A stretch of 64,000 nucleotides of DNA. Source: Catonia carolina. Its lineage: Eukaryota > Arthropoda > Insecta > Hemiptera > Achilidae. The translations under genes and the position numbers were made by a program. Below the pieces are notes generated by a model that was not told the DNA's origin, made no database searches, and was given only the letters and a program-made list of their open reading frames with translations. The stretch spans positions 27,722,393-27,786,392 of the forward strand of contig JAQMRL010000006.1 of assembly GCA_035578175.1 (NCBI GenBank), given 5' to 3'. Below are positions 1-10,510 of this stretch, piece after piece (positions within the stretch are counted from its first letter, which is position 1; every line of letters begins with the position of its first letter).

Positions 1-759
1 ATTTAAACAAAAATACTATAAAAGATTTAAAATAATGTTGATTTATGAATCTTCTAGAATTTGTTTATTTAAATATTTGATATAACCGATAAGGTTACTT
101 TCCGTAAACCTAACAATACAGAATATACTCAGAAAAGTATTATTTATAATATAGTATATTATTATACTAAAGAAAAAAAAATCTCGCTTAAATTTCACGC
201 TACGTTGAATAAAAAAACCTTTATTAACATGTACTTAGTATTTAATTTAAAATATTAAATATTCATTACGTAATAATACATAGCTTATGTATGGCAAGTA
301 TGATAATATTTATGAGATATTAAATCATTTAAAATTTAAATACCTTATGTATTTAATAATAAATAATAGAATATAAAAGAGGGTGCCTGTTTAAAAATAA
401 TATAAAAAAAACACAAGATACAGTTTAAGCTCCACCCCTAAAGGTAAACTAAGGTAAGGAGGTTTAATACGATATAATATGGAATACAATACACTATAAT
501 GTATACACAAAGAAGTTTTGTAGAGTAGATTATTGTATAAGTGTTAGTAGACGCTTAGGCGGAGAGGGAGGTAAATAATGGCGTCCGAAATAATTACCTC
601 AACTTGCTGGCTGAATGGCCGCCATTGTTATTATATGTTTACTTGCCGGTAAAAGAGATCTTTTTATGTAAACAAGACCTACCGGTAACCTATTACTACG
701 TTTAGTTACTTAACTAAAAACTTAACTATTGTATGTAATTTTATATAATTTTTTTTTTT
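1..759. other. AT-rich sequence, no gene seen
   Basis: Very AT-rich sequence with many short A and T runs. I see no long open frame, tRNA, transposon terminus or copy of the families defined in the summary. It could hold eroded repeats that only an alignment would show. Confidence 0.6.
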
Positions 760-1009
760 GCGGTCTAGCCTTCTAAGGACTACGCAAATACTAATTAGGA
801 AGGTTTGTTTTTATATTCTTCATTTTCCGTTGCTACCAGTAGGCTTTCATTTGGCTAGCAAATTGTTCTTTTCTTTCTTGGGTCCATTTGGTCCCCGGTT
901 TACTTTTAGGTTTTTCGCATTCAAAGACTTCCACTTTTTCAATGTGTTGTCTAAACTTTTCTCTGTTTTGGCAAAGTTCTTCTGTAATTTTATATCTCTC
1001 TAGGAATTG
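760..1009 (-). pseudogene. LINE reverse-transcriptase C-terminal relic
   Basis: Read on the minus strand, 833-1009 is an open frame ending at a TAG at 833-835. It contains KPKSKPGTKWTQERKEQ followed by a short SQMKAYW segment. A basic Lys/Arg-rich stretch with a TKWTQERKEQ-type motif is typical of the extreme C-terminus of insect LINE polyproteins (established family pattern; recognised by eye). Only the last 60 or so residues remain, so this is a 5'-truncated dead copy. A related C-terminus on the plus strand lies near 46400-46500. The plus-strand open frame over the same bases is its shadow. Confidence 0.55.
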
Positions 1010-1015
1010 TTTAAC

Positions 1016-1554
1016 TGTTTTACTGAATATATGAATTATTTATTTAAATTATTTATTAAAAATTTATTTTGTATTTTATTAATCATAAATAATTGAAATT
1101 TAAGTTTCATATTTATTTTTTATAACTATATTTATATAAATGTGTAACTTAAAACAATTTTTTTTGATCGAAATTGAATCTACGTTCCAAAATTTTAATC
1201 ATAAAACGCGTTTACGGCCAATCTGGACTTATGGTCCCCATATGTCCATTTATATTTTATTTGAATTTGACATTCAAGATTTATAAGCCCTAAACCAAAA
1301 ACATTTACGAAAATTTCGATTTAACCAAAATATCAATATCTGTAAAAATCTCCAGTTGTTGATCAGTTATTTCGTATAAAGTACTTTCAATAAAAAATTA
1401 CCTATTTATGAAAATACAATTTATCTCTTTTATTGGAAAAAGGTGAGAAAATAAAAAAAACTCTAAATAAGAAAATATTTGGAACATAAATTTTACAAAT
1501 TGCATTTTGAATTTATTCATAACTATTTTACAACATGTTTGATAGGCTACTTTA
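1016..1554. other. AT-rich spacer
   Basis: No coding frame, terminus or RNA gene was recognised. Runs of A/T and no internal repeat longer than a few bases by eye. Confidence 0.5.
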
Positions 1555-1815
1555 TCTGTTTAACAGCTGATTTTCAGAGACGAAGGTTCCGTGGTTCAAA
1601 TCCTAGTAGCTAAAGTTATTTTTATACAGATTTTAATATAAGACAGTGGTTGCCGGTGTAGTTTGATGGTTGGTGTTCAATTAACCATACTCTCTCAGGA
1701 ATGGTCTGCCTGAGTCTGTATAAGACTACACTCATTAACACGTCATCTCATTGGGTCATGGGCTAGCTTATTGTTCTTAAATTGAACAAATTACAACGTA
1801 AATACATTAGAAATT
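1555..1815 (+). repeat. SINE-A copy, head partly lost
   Basis: tRNA-derived retroposon. It starts within the head (AACAGCTGATTTTCAGAGAC), has the B-box-like GTGGTTCAAATCCTAG, then the family body with CAATTAACCATACTCTCTCAG and CATCTCATTGGGTCATG. It ends near ATTGAACAAATTACAACG. The A-box half of the head is missing compared with the fuller copy at 60265-60590. SINEs are transcribed by RNA polymerase III and copied by a partner LINE. Confidence 0.7.
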
Positions 1816-2582
1816 GTTTTAAAAATACGACCGAAATGGTGAAAAAAGATGTCAAAATGTAAATTGACATGGAATCGATAAATTAGAAAACTAAAAACCA
1901 TTTGCATAATTTTACTGTTCACAAAAACGAGAAATAAAGAAAAATTACTATTTTAAAAACACTTTTTTTGGGAAATTATTCAAAAAAAAAACACTATAGG
2001 ATACCAACAAAAATTAAAATATTAAAAATACCTGAACATTAAACAATTTTTAAAAAAGATAATATATGTGGACTTTATTTCATCTTCTTTTTAATCTACG
2101 GTGTACAAATATTTCTGCATATACAGTAGGTTCTCGATTTACCATGCTAAAGTTTGGTCGAACACCGACGTTAAATCCAAATCTTTAAAAAAGGGGTAAG
2201 GGACTTGGTGTATTCTTATATGTACCTACAGTAATCCTATGTACTCGTATACTTCATTAGAACATTTATCTTTATTATAGATATATATGTTACTGAAAAA
2301 AGACAGAAATATTATCAATAACCCATTGTCAAATGTAAATGAATTTAACTCATATTTTGTGGAATTCCAGACACTTTTTTTGTTTTCACAAAACTAATGT
2401 GAAAGAAAGTAATGTATTAAAGGATGTGGGTTAATCTTCTTTTCTCTCGTGCATTAATGATCAGGATAAGACAACATGATGGGATTAATTGAAATGTCTT
2501 AAATTGTTTGGTTTTCCTCTGCCGAAAGTTGTAATCCATAAATTGATAAGGGAATGAAACAGATTATGTTTATTTGTAGCTA
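1816..2582. other. AT-rich spacer
   Basis: No gene or element ends recognised. The minus open frame around 2485-2673 overlaps the head of the neighbouring AAC-SINE and has no protein-like character. Confidence 0.5.
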
Positions 2583-2969
2583 TAGACAGGTAGACTGCTA
2601 CAGTATTTACATTCGTTCTGCTAGTTCCAGAGCTACAAAAAATAATTCTATTTCTTATCACATTGTCATCCAATAATATGACTGAAGCATTTAAAAACAG
2701 AAGAGGTGAGGTGTAAAAGACACTAGTCAGAGCTACCTTTACTGAGAGTAATGAATTTAATTATACAGCCAGGCCCTGTGGTGAATGAAGTGAAGGTGTC
2801 AATTGCAGGGTATAAAGTATATGCTTTTCAGAGGGCCTGGCATACTGATAAGCATACTTTTCCACTCAGTGAGGAAGGCAATGGTAAATCACATAGCTCC
2901 TTGTTTTACTTAGTAAAGCCTGTAGAGGTTCAAACCAGCCTTTAGACTGATAACCTAAGCAACAACACG
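2583..2969 (+). repeat. AAC-SINE copy 1
   Basis: Near full-length member of the commonest family. In order it shows the CTGCTAGTTCCAGAGCTACA box, CACTAGTCAGAGCTA, CAGCCAGGCCCTGTGGTGAA, AGTGAGGAAGGCAATGG, a degenerated 3' hairpin (AGCCTTTAGACTGATAACC) and a short (AAC)n end. The 3' hairpin followed by (AAC)n suggests mobilisation by a LINE that recognises that tail (inference). The family has no protein-coding capacity. Confidence 0.75.
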
Positions 2970-3201
2970 ATAGAATTTATTTCAAGCTGCGCAGAAATAT
3001 AAAGATTTATTTTTGAATTAAGTCAATTCATATAAGCCTTCTGTGGTACTGTATAATTTTATATCTAAACTTACAGAATGTGCTTAACTTCGGGACACAA
3101 ATTGAATTACTTCATAAAATATACCTAATAAATACAGTTCTATTAACCAACTCTTAGGTATCCGACTGCGACTTGGTTCCATCCACGTCGGTTAAAAGAG
3201 A

Positions 3202-3378
3202 GGTCACATTTTCAGGATGGAAAATATGTGCTTTTCAGAAGGCCTGACATGCTGATAAGCATACTTCTCCATTCAGTGAGGAAGTCAATGGTAAACCACC
3301 TCACTCCTCGTTTTACTTAGTAAAGCCTCAGATCAAAATTATGACCTAGAGGTTTCTGCTGTTGACCTAAACAGTACA
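3202..3378 (+). repeat. AAC-SINE copy 2, 5'-truncated
   Basis: Only the 3' half of the family is present, from GTCACATTTTCAGGATGG to GACCTAAACAG. The region before the 3' hairpin is scrambled by a short internal insertion. It has the same orientation as the copy 230 bp upstream, so it could be an independent truncated insertion or a broken duplicate. Confidence 0.6.
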
Positions 3379-3383
3379 AGAAA

Positions 3384-4294
3384 GTTAATGTTAACTGATG
3401 ATTTATGATGAATCAATCTATAAAATTGCTAAAGTCAGTTCAGGAGAAAACCCCATGTTAGGAAAGAAAAACTGAGTGATGTACCAATAATTTTAGGACC
3501 TATTTACGGTTCAATATCTTTTAAAAAAATATGTAATTATGTTTCTTCTCACTCGTTATATCAATTGGCATTAACACAGTAATGTTCTAATTCTGATAGT
3601 AATAAATTAAAACAAAACATTAATTGATTAAATAATTAATTGACATAATACTAAATTATTTTATTATTAAAATCAAAGTCATTTAAAATTCATTCATAAA
3701 GAATCGATATAAACAACACACGCCTGATGGAACATTGTTTCCATTCCACAAGAAGAGGGACATCTTTGAATGCACTCTGTTGAAACATACTTGCAATTCT
3801 CTAAGCGCATGAGTTACATTTTTCAATTGGTATGCTTCTTGCCGGAACTCTTGTTTGTCTTAAAAGAATAATTATTATTCGGAAGGATTTCTTCGGTAGG
3901 TCTGTAAGATCATGTTCTTAAATATTATACATAAAGTTCTACATCTAACTTAGGCCTAATTTTTTATTTACTAGGGAAGTTCCCCAAAAATTCCTTAGTT
4001 GGAGTAAGACAATTTTTAATATTTTTTTCAAAATTTCACTGCAAACTAGAAAATTTACAACTTTCTCCCCGTTTGTGTAGTTTATTCCCAGGAAGGTAGT
4101 CTGTACAACAAAGTAAAATATCGTAAGAATATTCGCTGATACTTTTTTATTTTTATTTAAGTCGAATCGATTATTTATCAATTAGTCAGTGCAAAAGTGA
4201 ACAAACGTTTTATGCAATATTTAAGCAATTAAAAACAACAGAAACGTAGCAAGAGTTTTTTTTTATTAGCTTCAATCAAATTCATTTTCTAAAT
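3384..4294. other. AT-rich spacer
   Basis: No recognised gene. The 78-codon minus frame at 3945-4181 has a low-complexity K/N/L/F-rich composition expected of AT-rich noncoding DNA, and no splice or domain evidence. Confidence 0.5.
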
Positions 4295-4433
4295 AAATCA
4301 GTCATTTCAGAAATCCCGTAAGTCTAATCTTTACATTTTTTCTTTATTGAATTTTAGAACTAACTGAATGTAAACACACCATCCCTACAAAAATCATATA
4401 AGTCTGGCTTTCCTTAAGTACCTAATATAACGC
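4295..4433 (+). mobile_element. Fragment of 0.67 kb TIR element (family K), one end
   Basis: Begins AATCAGTCATTTCAGAAATC and continues with ACTGAATGTAAACACACC and AAGTCTGGCTTTCCTTAAGT. These match in order the left end of the complete element at 24263-24931 and the interrupted copy at 21653-23471. The other end is absent. Confidence 0.6.
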
Positions 4434-5017
4434 TGGTGAAGAGTTCTTCAAGTCAGACTAGAAAATTTTACCGCAATAAAGGATATAGTTGAACTATTTT
4501 GGTTAAATAGTTTAAACAGCATACAAAGTCCACGCTCACACATAGCTAAAAATCTCGGGTTACATCTAGACACATGCGTAAATTGGAGAACAAATATTCA
4601 GCAGAAACAACAAGAATTTTAAACAATTTTATTTTATTCTTAAACCGAAATCAAAAATATCGCTTCAAAACAATTTTTGGTTTATAAAAAAGTATTCAAG
4701 CCGGTTTGGACCAACGGTATCCAGTTAAGGGTGAAGCAAATGACTTAAATTTAAAAATTTTCAGCGTTTCCGGTCCAAAGTCCTTAAAGGTCTAACAGCT
4801 GCGGCCTGGTACGTGAAAAACAATCACATTCGCAGCGATATTTTTATTTCAGAAGTTAAAGACATAATTTCAAAATTTAGTTAGATATATGAAAAACAGC
4901 TTACACAATTATTTGGCTATAAATTTACCGAACAATGGTGTTATTAAACAAAAGCTAAAACGCAGGTATGTAACAGATTTATTAGTGCAGTAAAGTAAAA
5001 TTCCTATCTAGTTTTTC

Positions 5018-5239
5018 AAAATTTAGCTACCGGCCGCATTAGCGTAGTTGGTAAAGTGCTCGCCTCTCATCATGCGGTCGTGGGTTCGAATACCGCTCAG
5101 GCACGGCATATTTTCATACGTTGTAAAGAATCATTACACCCTTCATTACACACAAAGCTACAACCCAATGTCATCGCTAATGACCATTGTAGTTGATGCG
5201 ACTTTAAATAAATAAATTTAAAAAATAAAAAATTTAGCT
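5018..5239 (+). repeat. SINE-B with tail T1 and 11 bp target duplication
   Basis: Complete tRNA-headed SINE at 5029-5228. The A-box region lies in GCATTAGCGTAGTTGGTAAA, the B box is GGGTTCGAATACC, followed by GGCATATTTTCATACGTT and tail T1 (GTCATCGCTAATGACC to ACTTTAAATAAATAAA). The target duplication AAAATTTAGCT is perfect at 5018-5028 and 5229-5239, so this is a recent, unrearranged retroposition. The same head carries a different tail at 58917-59080. Confidence 0.85.
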
Positions 5240-5245
5240 TCATTG

Positions 5246-5316
5246 TATTGTTTAGGTCATCAGCCGAAAAGCTGGTTTGAACCTCTAGAGGTTTAACTAA
5301 GTAAAACAAGGAATGA
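5246..5316 (-). repeat. AAC-SINE copy 3, 3' end only
   Basis: Minus-strand 3' terminus of the family, with hairpin AGCTTTTCGGCTGATGACC and the GAGGTTCAAACC box. It breaks off after about 70 bp at GTCATTCC (read on the minus strand). It directly follows the SINE-B target duplication. Confidence 0.65.
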
Positions 5317-5417
5317 CTCGCGTCGACGACTTTACCACCAAAGTAGTCGCCTCGAGCCAGCTGTTTAACTGCTAATTTTCGGATTACTCCTTCTGATGGA
5401 TTTACTACTTTCAGATA

Positions 5418-5575
5418 TGTGATTTGATGGTTGAGGTTCAACTAATTATACTCTCTCAGGAATCATCGGGTTGAGTCTGTGCAGACTACACCTCATTTAC
5501 ACGTCAAACATATCATCCTCAGCTCATTAAATCATGAGTTTGCTTATTTCTTAAATTGAACAGATTGCAACACAC
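5418..5575 (+). repeat. SINE-A body fragment
   Basis: Body sequence of SINE-A (GTTCAACTAATTATACTCTC, CATCATCCTCAGCTCATTAA and AAATTGAACAGATTGCAACA) without the tRNA-like head. It ends directly in the CA/CG microsatellite that begins at 5569. Confidence 0.65.
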
Positions 5576-5622
5576 ACACACGCGCGCGCGCGCGCGCGCA
5601 CACACACACACACACACATACA
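5569..5622. repeat. (CA)n(CG)n(CA)n microsatellite
   Basis: An uninterrupted alternating purine-pyrimidine tract of about 54 bp: CA repeats, a central CG block, then CA repeats again. Such tracts can adopt left-handed DNA in vitro (established knowledge). It sits at the 3' end of the SINE-A fragment and probably grew from its tail. Confidence 0.9.
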
Positions 5623-5662
5623 CTAGTGATTTAAAATTTAAAAAAAAATAGAATAACGAAGA

Positions 5663-6058
5663 TGTTGTTTAGGGGTCATCAGCCGAAAGGCTGGTTTTAA
5701 CCTCTAGAGGCCTTACTAAGTAAAATGACGAGTTAAATGGTTTATCTGTGACTTCCTCACTGATAGGAAAGATATTCTTATCAGCATTCCAAGCCCTCTG
5801 AAAAACATCTACTTTCTACCCTAAAAATGACACCTTCACTTCTTTTACCACACGGTCTGGCTGTATAATGAAATTCATTACTTTCAAAAGAGATAAATCT
5901 GACTAGTGTCTTTTACACATCTACTTCTTCTGTTCTTAAATACTTCATTCATATAAATTAACTGACCATGAGATATGAAATAGAACTATTTTTTGTAGCC
6001 CTGAAACTAGCAGATCGAGCGCAAATAATTTAACACTCCACTTGCCTATTATGGGCAT
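5663..6058 (-). repeat. AAC-SINE copy 4, near full length
   Basis: Full minus-strand copy. At the left are GTTGTTT and the 3' hairpin (AGCCTTTCGGCT in sense). At the right is the 5' end TGCCCATAATAGGCA, a degenerated form of the 5' hairpin TGCCC..GGGCA. About 395 bp, matching the family length. Confidence 0.8.
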
Positions 6059-6731
6059 ATAAAAATTATAAAATTGCAGGTACATGTTAGATTAAAACAA
6101 AAAGTAAATTTATTTTTCTATAGAAAAATCAAACAAGTTGTTATTACTATTATATAAATTATTAGATAATAGAATAAATGAATTATATAAATATAAAGAA
6201 GAAAGAATTATAAAAAAGAAACAACGAGATATGATTGTGATAGACGGGTAAGTAATCAGATGAAATCACTTTTGACAGTATGATTGTTGGATATATAATT
6301 AAACGTTACTTAGATTGTAGACTATTGAAGGTATCCTCTAGAACGGAATCTATGCTAATTGTTTTTGTTCTTACAAGAAATTATTTAAACAATCTCTGAC
6401 ACTGATTCTTTATCGATATACTGTAATAAAGGCAGGTATATATTATTTTATACAAATATTTCTTTATACACATTAAATAAATAAAACATAAGATAATAAT
6501 TTCAGTTTAATTAATTGCAAATCGGACAGATTCGTATAAGTAATTGAAAAATTTACATAATTGCAATTAATTTAACATTAATTCTTCTTAAATACCTACC
6601 TATAATTAATTTATATGGCATTCTTTTATAGTTTTCTATTTTTTAAAGTAAAACAGACATTGTTATTTATTGTTTTGAAATTGTTTGAATCTGTACATAA
6701 ATTAATGTTTCTTCATTTTTATTTATTATTG
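6059..6731. other. AT-rich spacer
   Basis: No gene recognised. The 61-codon plus frame at 6615-6800 is F/L-rich, runs into the SINE-A copy and is treated as chance. Confidence 0.5.
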
Positions 6732-6905
6732 TTAATCCTTAATGTGTCGACGTTGCAATCTGTTCAATACAGAACAATAAGCAACAGTATGACCCAATGA
6801 GATGAGGTTGATGTGCATGACGTGTAAATGAGGTATTTCACAGATTCAGGTCGACCATTCCTAAGAGTTTGTAGTTAATTGAATCCAAACATCAAAGTGC
6901 ACCGG
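6732..6905 (-). repeat. SINE-A body (first unit of a tandem array)
   Basis: Reverse-orientation SINE-A 3' half, from CGTTGCAATCTGTTCAATAC to GTGCACCGGTAACCATTG. It is followed by about 75 bp of the terminus of the inverted-repeat element called E (GTTGATGAGCTCTG). This junction recurs downstream and defines the 193 bp tandem unit. Confidence 0.65.
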
Positions 6906-8594
6906 TAACCATTGGCTATATTAATTTTGAGTGTTGATGAGCTCTGACCGTATGCTTTGCCCTATACCCACTTCATTGCCAGCCAATCGAATGAGATTAG
7001 GTTGTTGTGTATGACGTGTAAATGAAATCTTGTACAAACCAAAGCCGACCATTCCTAAGAGTTTGTGGTTAATTGAACCCAAAACATCAAAGTACACCGG
7101 TAACCACTGTCAATACTATTTTTCAGCGTTGATGAGCTCTAAACGTACGCATTGCCACAGACCCACTTCATAGATAGCCAATCCAGTAGGTACGTCCGCA
7201 CTCGTGCGCTTTCTTTTACAACTTGCGATTCGACATGTGATGTCGCATGCTACATCGCATGCCTCTTAGAGGCATACCACCTTCCCATACTCGTTTGAAG
7301 AGCTTTATCTAAAAAAAAAACATAACTAATATTTTTTAACAAAACACTAAATTAAAGCCTGTTCTTGCCTGCATTGATTGGTTTGATTTAGATTTTTTTA
7401 TTTAGGAATTAATCGGAGATACCTGCAGCAATTTACGCAAAAAAGTACTCAGTTTCTAGCCGGTTTTCCGTTAATGTGGCTTTTAAACGTCCGTTACTCC
7501 TTCCAGGCTTTTCATGAAAATCGGCGTTTAAGTACGTTAAAGATCAGTTTTTTCTATAATATGAATATTCTAAAAGTTAAATCTCATGTTCCGTTTTAAT
7601 ATGCCGGCCATTTTTTTTAAAAAGTGCTTTTTTGGCTCCACGTAAAGGTAGGAAAATGATTTTTGAATTAAACCATGCATTTTCACTACAGTATTATGTC
7701 AAGCAAAGCGTTTATTTTTTTAATAAAAATATCGTTAAATAATTCAAAATGAGCTACGAGAAATGAGTTGCAGCAGGATAAACACAAAAGTTTGTTTTTC
7801 TAAACGACTATACTCGGAGCGGATATAGAGCTCAGTTTTCTCTCAAGAAGTTTAGAGGCAGATAGAATTTTCTATTAACACCACATATCTATTTATAATT
7901 ACAAATGCAAAATACGATGCATGGCACAATACTGCTGTAAAAATGCATGGTTCAGTCCAAAAATCATTTCCCTATCTTTACGTGAAGCCAAAATATATTT
8001 TAAAAAAAATGGCCGGCATTTTAAAATAGAACATCAGACTTCTTTTTTAAAATGTTCGTATAAAGAAAACTCTGATCGTCAACGAACTTAAACGCCGTTC
8101 TTTTATGAAAAGCCTGGACGGACTAACGGACGTTTAAACACCACATTAACAAAAAAAACCGGCTAAAATCTGAGTACTCTTTAAGCGTAAATTGCTGCAT
8201 CTCCAACTAGTTTCAAAATAAAATAATCTAAGTCAAACCAATTAACGCAGGAAAGAACAGGCTTTAATTTAGTGTAGTGTTCAAAAATATTCATGTTTTT
8301 TTGAGATGAAGCTCTTCAAACTAGTGCGGACAGGTGAAATGGCATGCCTCTAAGCGCATGTGATGTCGCATGCGACATCGCACGAGTGTGGACATATCTA
8401 TTGAGATTAGGTTAATGTGTATGACGTGTAAATTAGGTTTTGTACAGACCCAGATCTACCATTCCTGAGAGTCTATGGGGTTAATTAAACCCCAAACATC
8501 AAAGTACTCCGGTAACCACTATTTTTCAGCGTTGATGAGCTCTGAATTTACGCATTGCCCCCTAACCACTTTGTAGCTTGCCAATGATTTGTCA
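6799..8594. repeat. 193 bp tandem triplication (SINE-A end plus element E end), split by a foldback element
   Basis: Three direct copies of one junction fragment start at 6799, 6992 and 8402. Each runs from TGAGATKAGGTT through GTGTAAATGA, the CCGGTAACCA box and GTTGATGAGCTCTG to the CCAAT box. Units 1 and 2 abut. Units 2 and 3 would abut if the 1210 bp element at 7189-8398 and one TA were removed. Each unit already contains the SINE/E junction, so the duplication happened after E inserted into the SINE. Confidence 0.75.
7187..8400. mobile_element. Long-TIR foldback element, copy 1 (1210 bp)
   Basis: Near-palindrome at 7189-8398 with arms of about 520 bp around a loop of roughly 200 bp, flanked by TA at 7187-7188 and 8399-8400. 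Left terminus GGTACGTCCGCACTCGTGCG; the right terminus is its imperfect complement. Just inside are GCATGC-rich segments (GATGTCGCATGC) and AAGAGCTT. There is no transposase frame, so it is non-autonomous. A second copy lies at 27344-28548. The TA duplication points to a Tc1/mariner-like mobiliser (inference). Confidence 0.85.
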
Positions 8595-8841
8595 GCAACT
8601 TTGCCAATACTTGTTTTCGTAGTTCTGTTGTATATTTCGTCAGCCATTTATTTGGTCTTTCCATAACAATTAAACCTGTGAACATACAACCAGCTGATTA
8701 TACGTATTATGAAATATCGCATGTTAACACGCTCTATAATTGACGTGTTCAGTACGAGATGCAGAGGCGGCCCCACAAATTTTTTTCTGGGTGGGCCCAC
8801 TTATATATTTATATGTTAATTTTTTAAGTTAAAAAGTAGCT

Positions 8842-9007
8842 GTTTTTTTTTTAATTGAGTGATGATGCCTACATAAGCCTTGGGTTTGTGCGCAGGTAAT
8901 GATATGTGGTGATTTACAGATGAAAACAATGCCAGACCTGACCGGGAATCGAACCCGGGACCCCGGCATAGTAGCCAGTTGCGCTGACCACTACACCACG
9001 GGCCAGC
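8842..9007 (-). repeat. SINE-C copy inside the hAT element (third tail type)
   Basis: Minus-strand tRNA-headed SINE. In sense it reads GGCCCGTGGTGTAGTGGTCA (A-box region), GGGTTCGATTCCCGG (B box) and CAGGTCTGGCATTG. The tail then differs from the T1 and T2 tails of other copies. It is internal to the hAT element, so it is younger than that element or was mobilised with it. It does not fold as a functional tRNA gene: the acceptor ends do not pair. Confidence 0.75.
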
Positions 9008-9295
9008 CGTTTATATGTAATTGTCTATGATTTTATAAATTGAATACATGTAGATAACTGATTGAGTACATTCTATCTTTATTTCAGGATTAGTATTGAA
9101 TAAACAAACACAACCTTGTAACTTTTATAAGAAATTTACTAAATTGAACACTTTAAATACAGTACATGAGTTACAAAAACAGTTTAAAAATATAAAAATC
9201 AAGTCCAAATCCATTATGTTGGTCAAAATTTTGAAGAAATAATAACACAAACTAGTCAACTCTCGATTATTGTTTACTTTAAAACAAACTGAACT

Positions 9296-9493
9296 CTAGC
9301 CGTCTTCCTTTTTGAGCTGCAAATTCGCGTCCACAACTGGATTTGGATCCGACATTAAAGGAAAACTTAACTCTCTTTCTATGGGTACAATCGCCAAGTT
9401 ACTAAGTCTTTGCCCTGCCATAGATGCCCGTAGATAAGGTTTAATTCGTCTCATTTGCGATACGTAAATATCGTAACCATTATTGTTTTCCAT
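9296..9493 (-). pseudogene. hAT transposase C-terminal fragment
   Basis: Minus-strand 65-codon open frame with RIKPYLRASMAGQRLSNLAI followed by VPIERELSFP. This matches the pattern of the hAT C-terminal dimerisation segment (K/RxYLRxxMxxxRLxxLA..xIxRE), recognised by eye. The remaining several hundred residues, including the RNase-H core, are absent. The position inside an element with hAT ends and an 8 bp duplication supports the call. Dead internal-deletion derivative. Confidence 0.75.
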
Positions 9494-9904
9494 CTTGTTG
9501 TGAATAAAAATCCTCGTTGTTTTATTGTTTCAGTCAAGTCAAATTAAAAATGGGTGGGCCCGGGCCCACCCGGCCCACCCGCTAGGACCGCCACTGACGA
9601 GATGTGAGACACGAGTGAACTAATGTGGCTCTTATACGCAAGCGCGCGTAATTTTTGTCAGGCTGATACATTCGTACAATCTGACAACACTGGTAAACGT
9701 TCTGATTGGTTTAAATGCATGGAACAGCAGAGTTCATCAACGGTGAAAAGCATTACAGTATTCAGATCAGTATAAAAGTAATTACCTTTACTAGGATTTG
9801 AACCAGGAACCTTCGTCTTCGAAAATCAGCTGATAAACAGCTGATTCACGGCGACGATTTACTTTTAGAACAACCCGGTGGGTCCGCAATTTTAAAAAAA
9901 CCCT

Positions 9905-10165
9905 TTTTTACAACGACAGCACAGGCCTCCTAAGGCTAATGCCTAATCTTTGCTTGTCTTGAAAGTGTTTTTTTCTCATATCCAGGGGGATGAGTTCCTA
10001 AGAGTGCACCGATCATATTTCCTCGTCTACAATTTGTTGTTCGCTTCCTTTTCGCTGGTTTTTGATAGTATTTTTCTACTCGAGGTATTTAAAACTATCA
10101 ACTTTTCCAATATTCCATATTGTGTCTTCAAGTGACGTGAGGCTTTTTTGATGTTCATTATGTAT
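9905..10165 (-). pseudogene. LINE RT C-terminal fragment
   Basis: The minus strand resembles, in order, the LINE blocks at 36031-36235 and 45735-45960: the ACACAATAYGGAAAAxTTGG box, a GTACCTCGA..AGAT stretch, GACGAGGAAA, and the AGTTCC/CACTC run. In the other copies this encodes a KVDxFKYLGEI-like segment typical of LINE proteins just after the RT core. Here frame is lost by indels. The plus 61-codon frame over it is a shadow. Confidence 0.5.
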
Positions 10166-10510
10166 TTAGTTCTTTCAAAATAAATAATTATGATATAGAA
10201 AAATAATGAACTAATAGTCTACTAATGACTGAAAAACTTTTAAGTTTTAAAGAATTAAATTTAAGACCGCCATTAAAAAAACTTTGACCATACAAATTTA
10301 TGAGGGTTTTATCAATATAAAACGTTCTAATAAAGTATATGTGTACAAAATATCACAAACGTATACCTTCAACCGTTGTTGGGATTAAAACTTGCCTTAA
10401 AAACACAAAATAACTCATCGGGTTGGTGTAGTGGTAAAGTCATCACTGCGAGTCACTTGTTTACAACTGATGTACGGAGATGTAAGTTCCGTGATTCAAA
10501 TCAAATATAA

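Larger units (their letters stand above)
8754..9604. mobile_element. hAT-type element with 8 bp target duplication (835 bp)
   Basis: Element at 8762-9596 with termini CAGAGGCGGCCCC and (right end, reversed) CAGTGGCGGTCC, flanked by the perfect 8 bp repeat ACGAGATG at 8754-8761 and 9597-9604. An 8 bp duplication and CAG..GGCGG ends are the hAT hallmark. Subterminal GGGTGGGCCC repeats lie at both ends. It keeps only a C-terminal transposase scrap (9296-9493 minus) and carries a SINE-C. It sits inside element E. Confidence 0.85.
8523..9749. mobile_element. Inverted-repeat element E, copy 1 (split by a hAT element)
   Basis: Termini TTTTTCAGCGTTGATGAGCT at 8523 and the complementary AGAGTTCATCAACGGTGAAA ending at 9749. 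Removing the hAT insertion leaves about 390 bp, the same size as the uninterrupted, opposite-orientation copy at 21726-22091. No coding frame. Just inside the ends are GGTCTTT and GCTGACGAAATATA-like blocks shared by both copies. Superfamily not assigned. Confidence 0.7.
8402..9886 (-). repeat. SINE-A copy interrupted by element E
   Basis: Minus-strand SINE-A. The body ends at 8520 (CCGGTAACCACT) and the tRNA-like head resumes near 9765, with CGTATAAAAGT-type linker, AGGATTTGAACCAGG and CAACCCGGTGGGT at 9870-9886. The gap holds element E. Comparison with the uninterrupted copy at 60265-60590 shows both halves belong to one SINE. Confidence 0.75.

Noticed and set aside
5097..5441. 114-codon minus frame
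   Set aside because: Crosses a SINE-B, an AAC-SINE fragment and a SINE-A fragment; a mosaic of retroposons, not a gene.
8938..9005. Candidate tRNA gene (minus strand)
   Set aside because: A and B boxes are present but the acceptor arms do not pair, and SINE-specific sequence continues past the 3' end; the same holds for 5030-5105, 50558-50630, 58917-58985 and 63281-63352.
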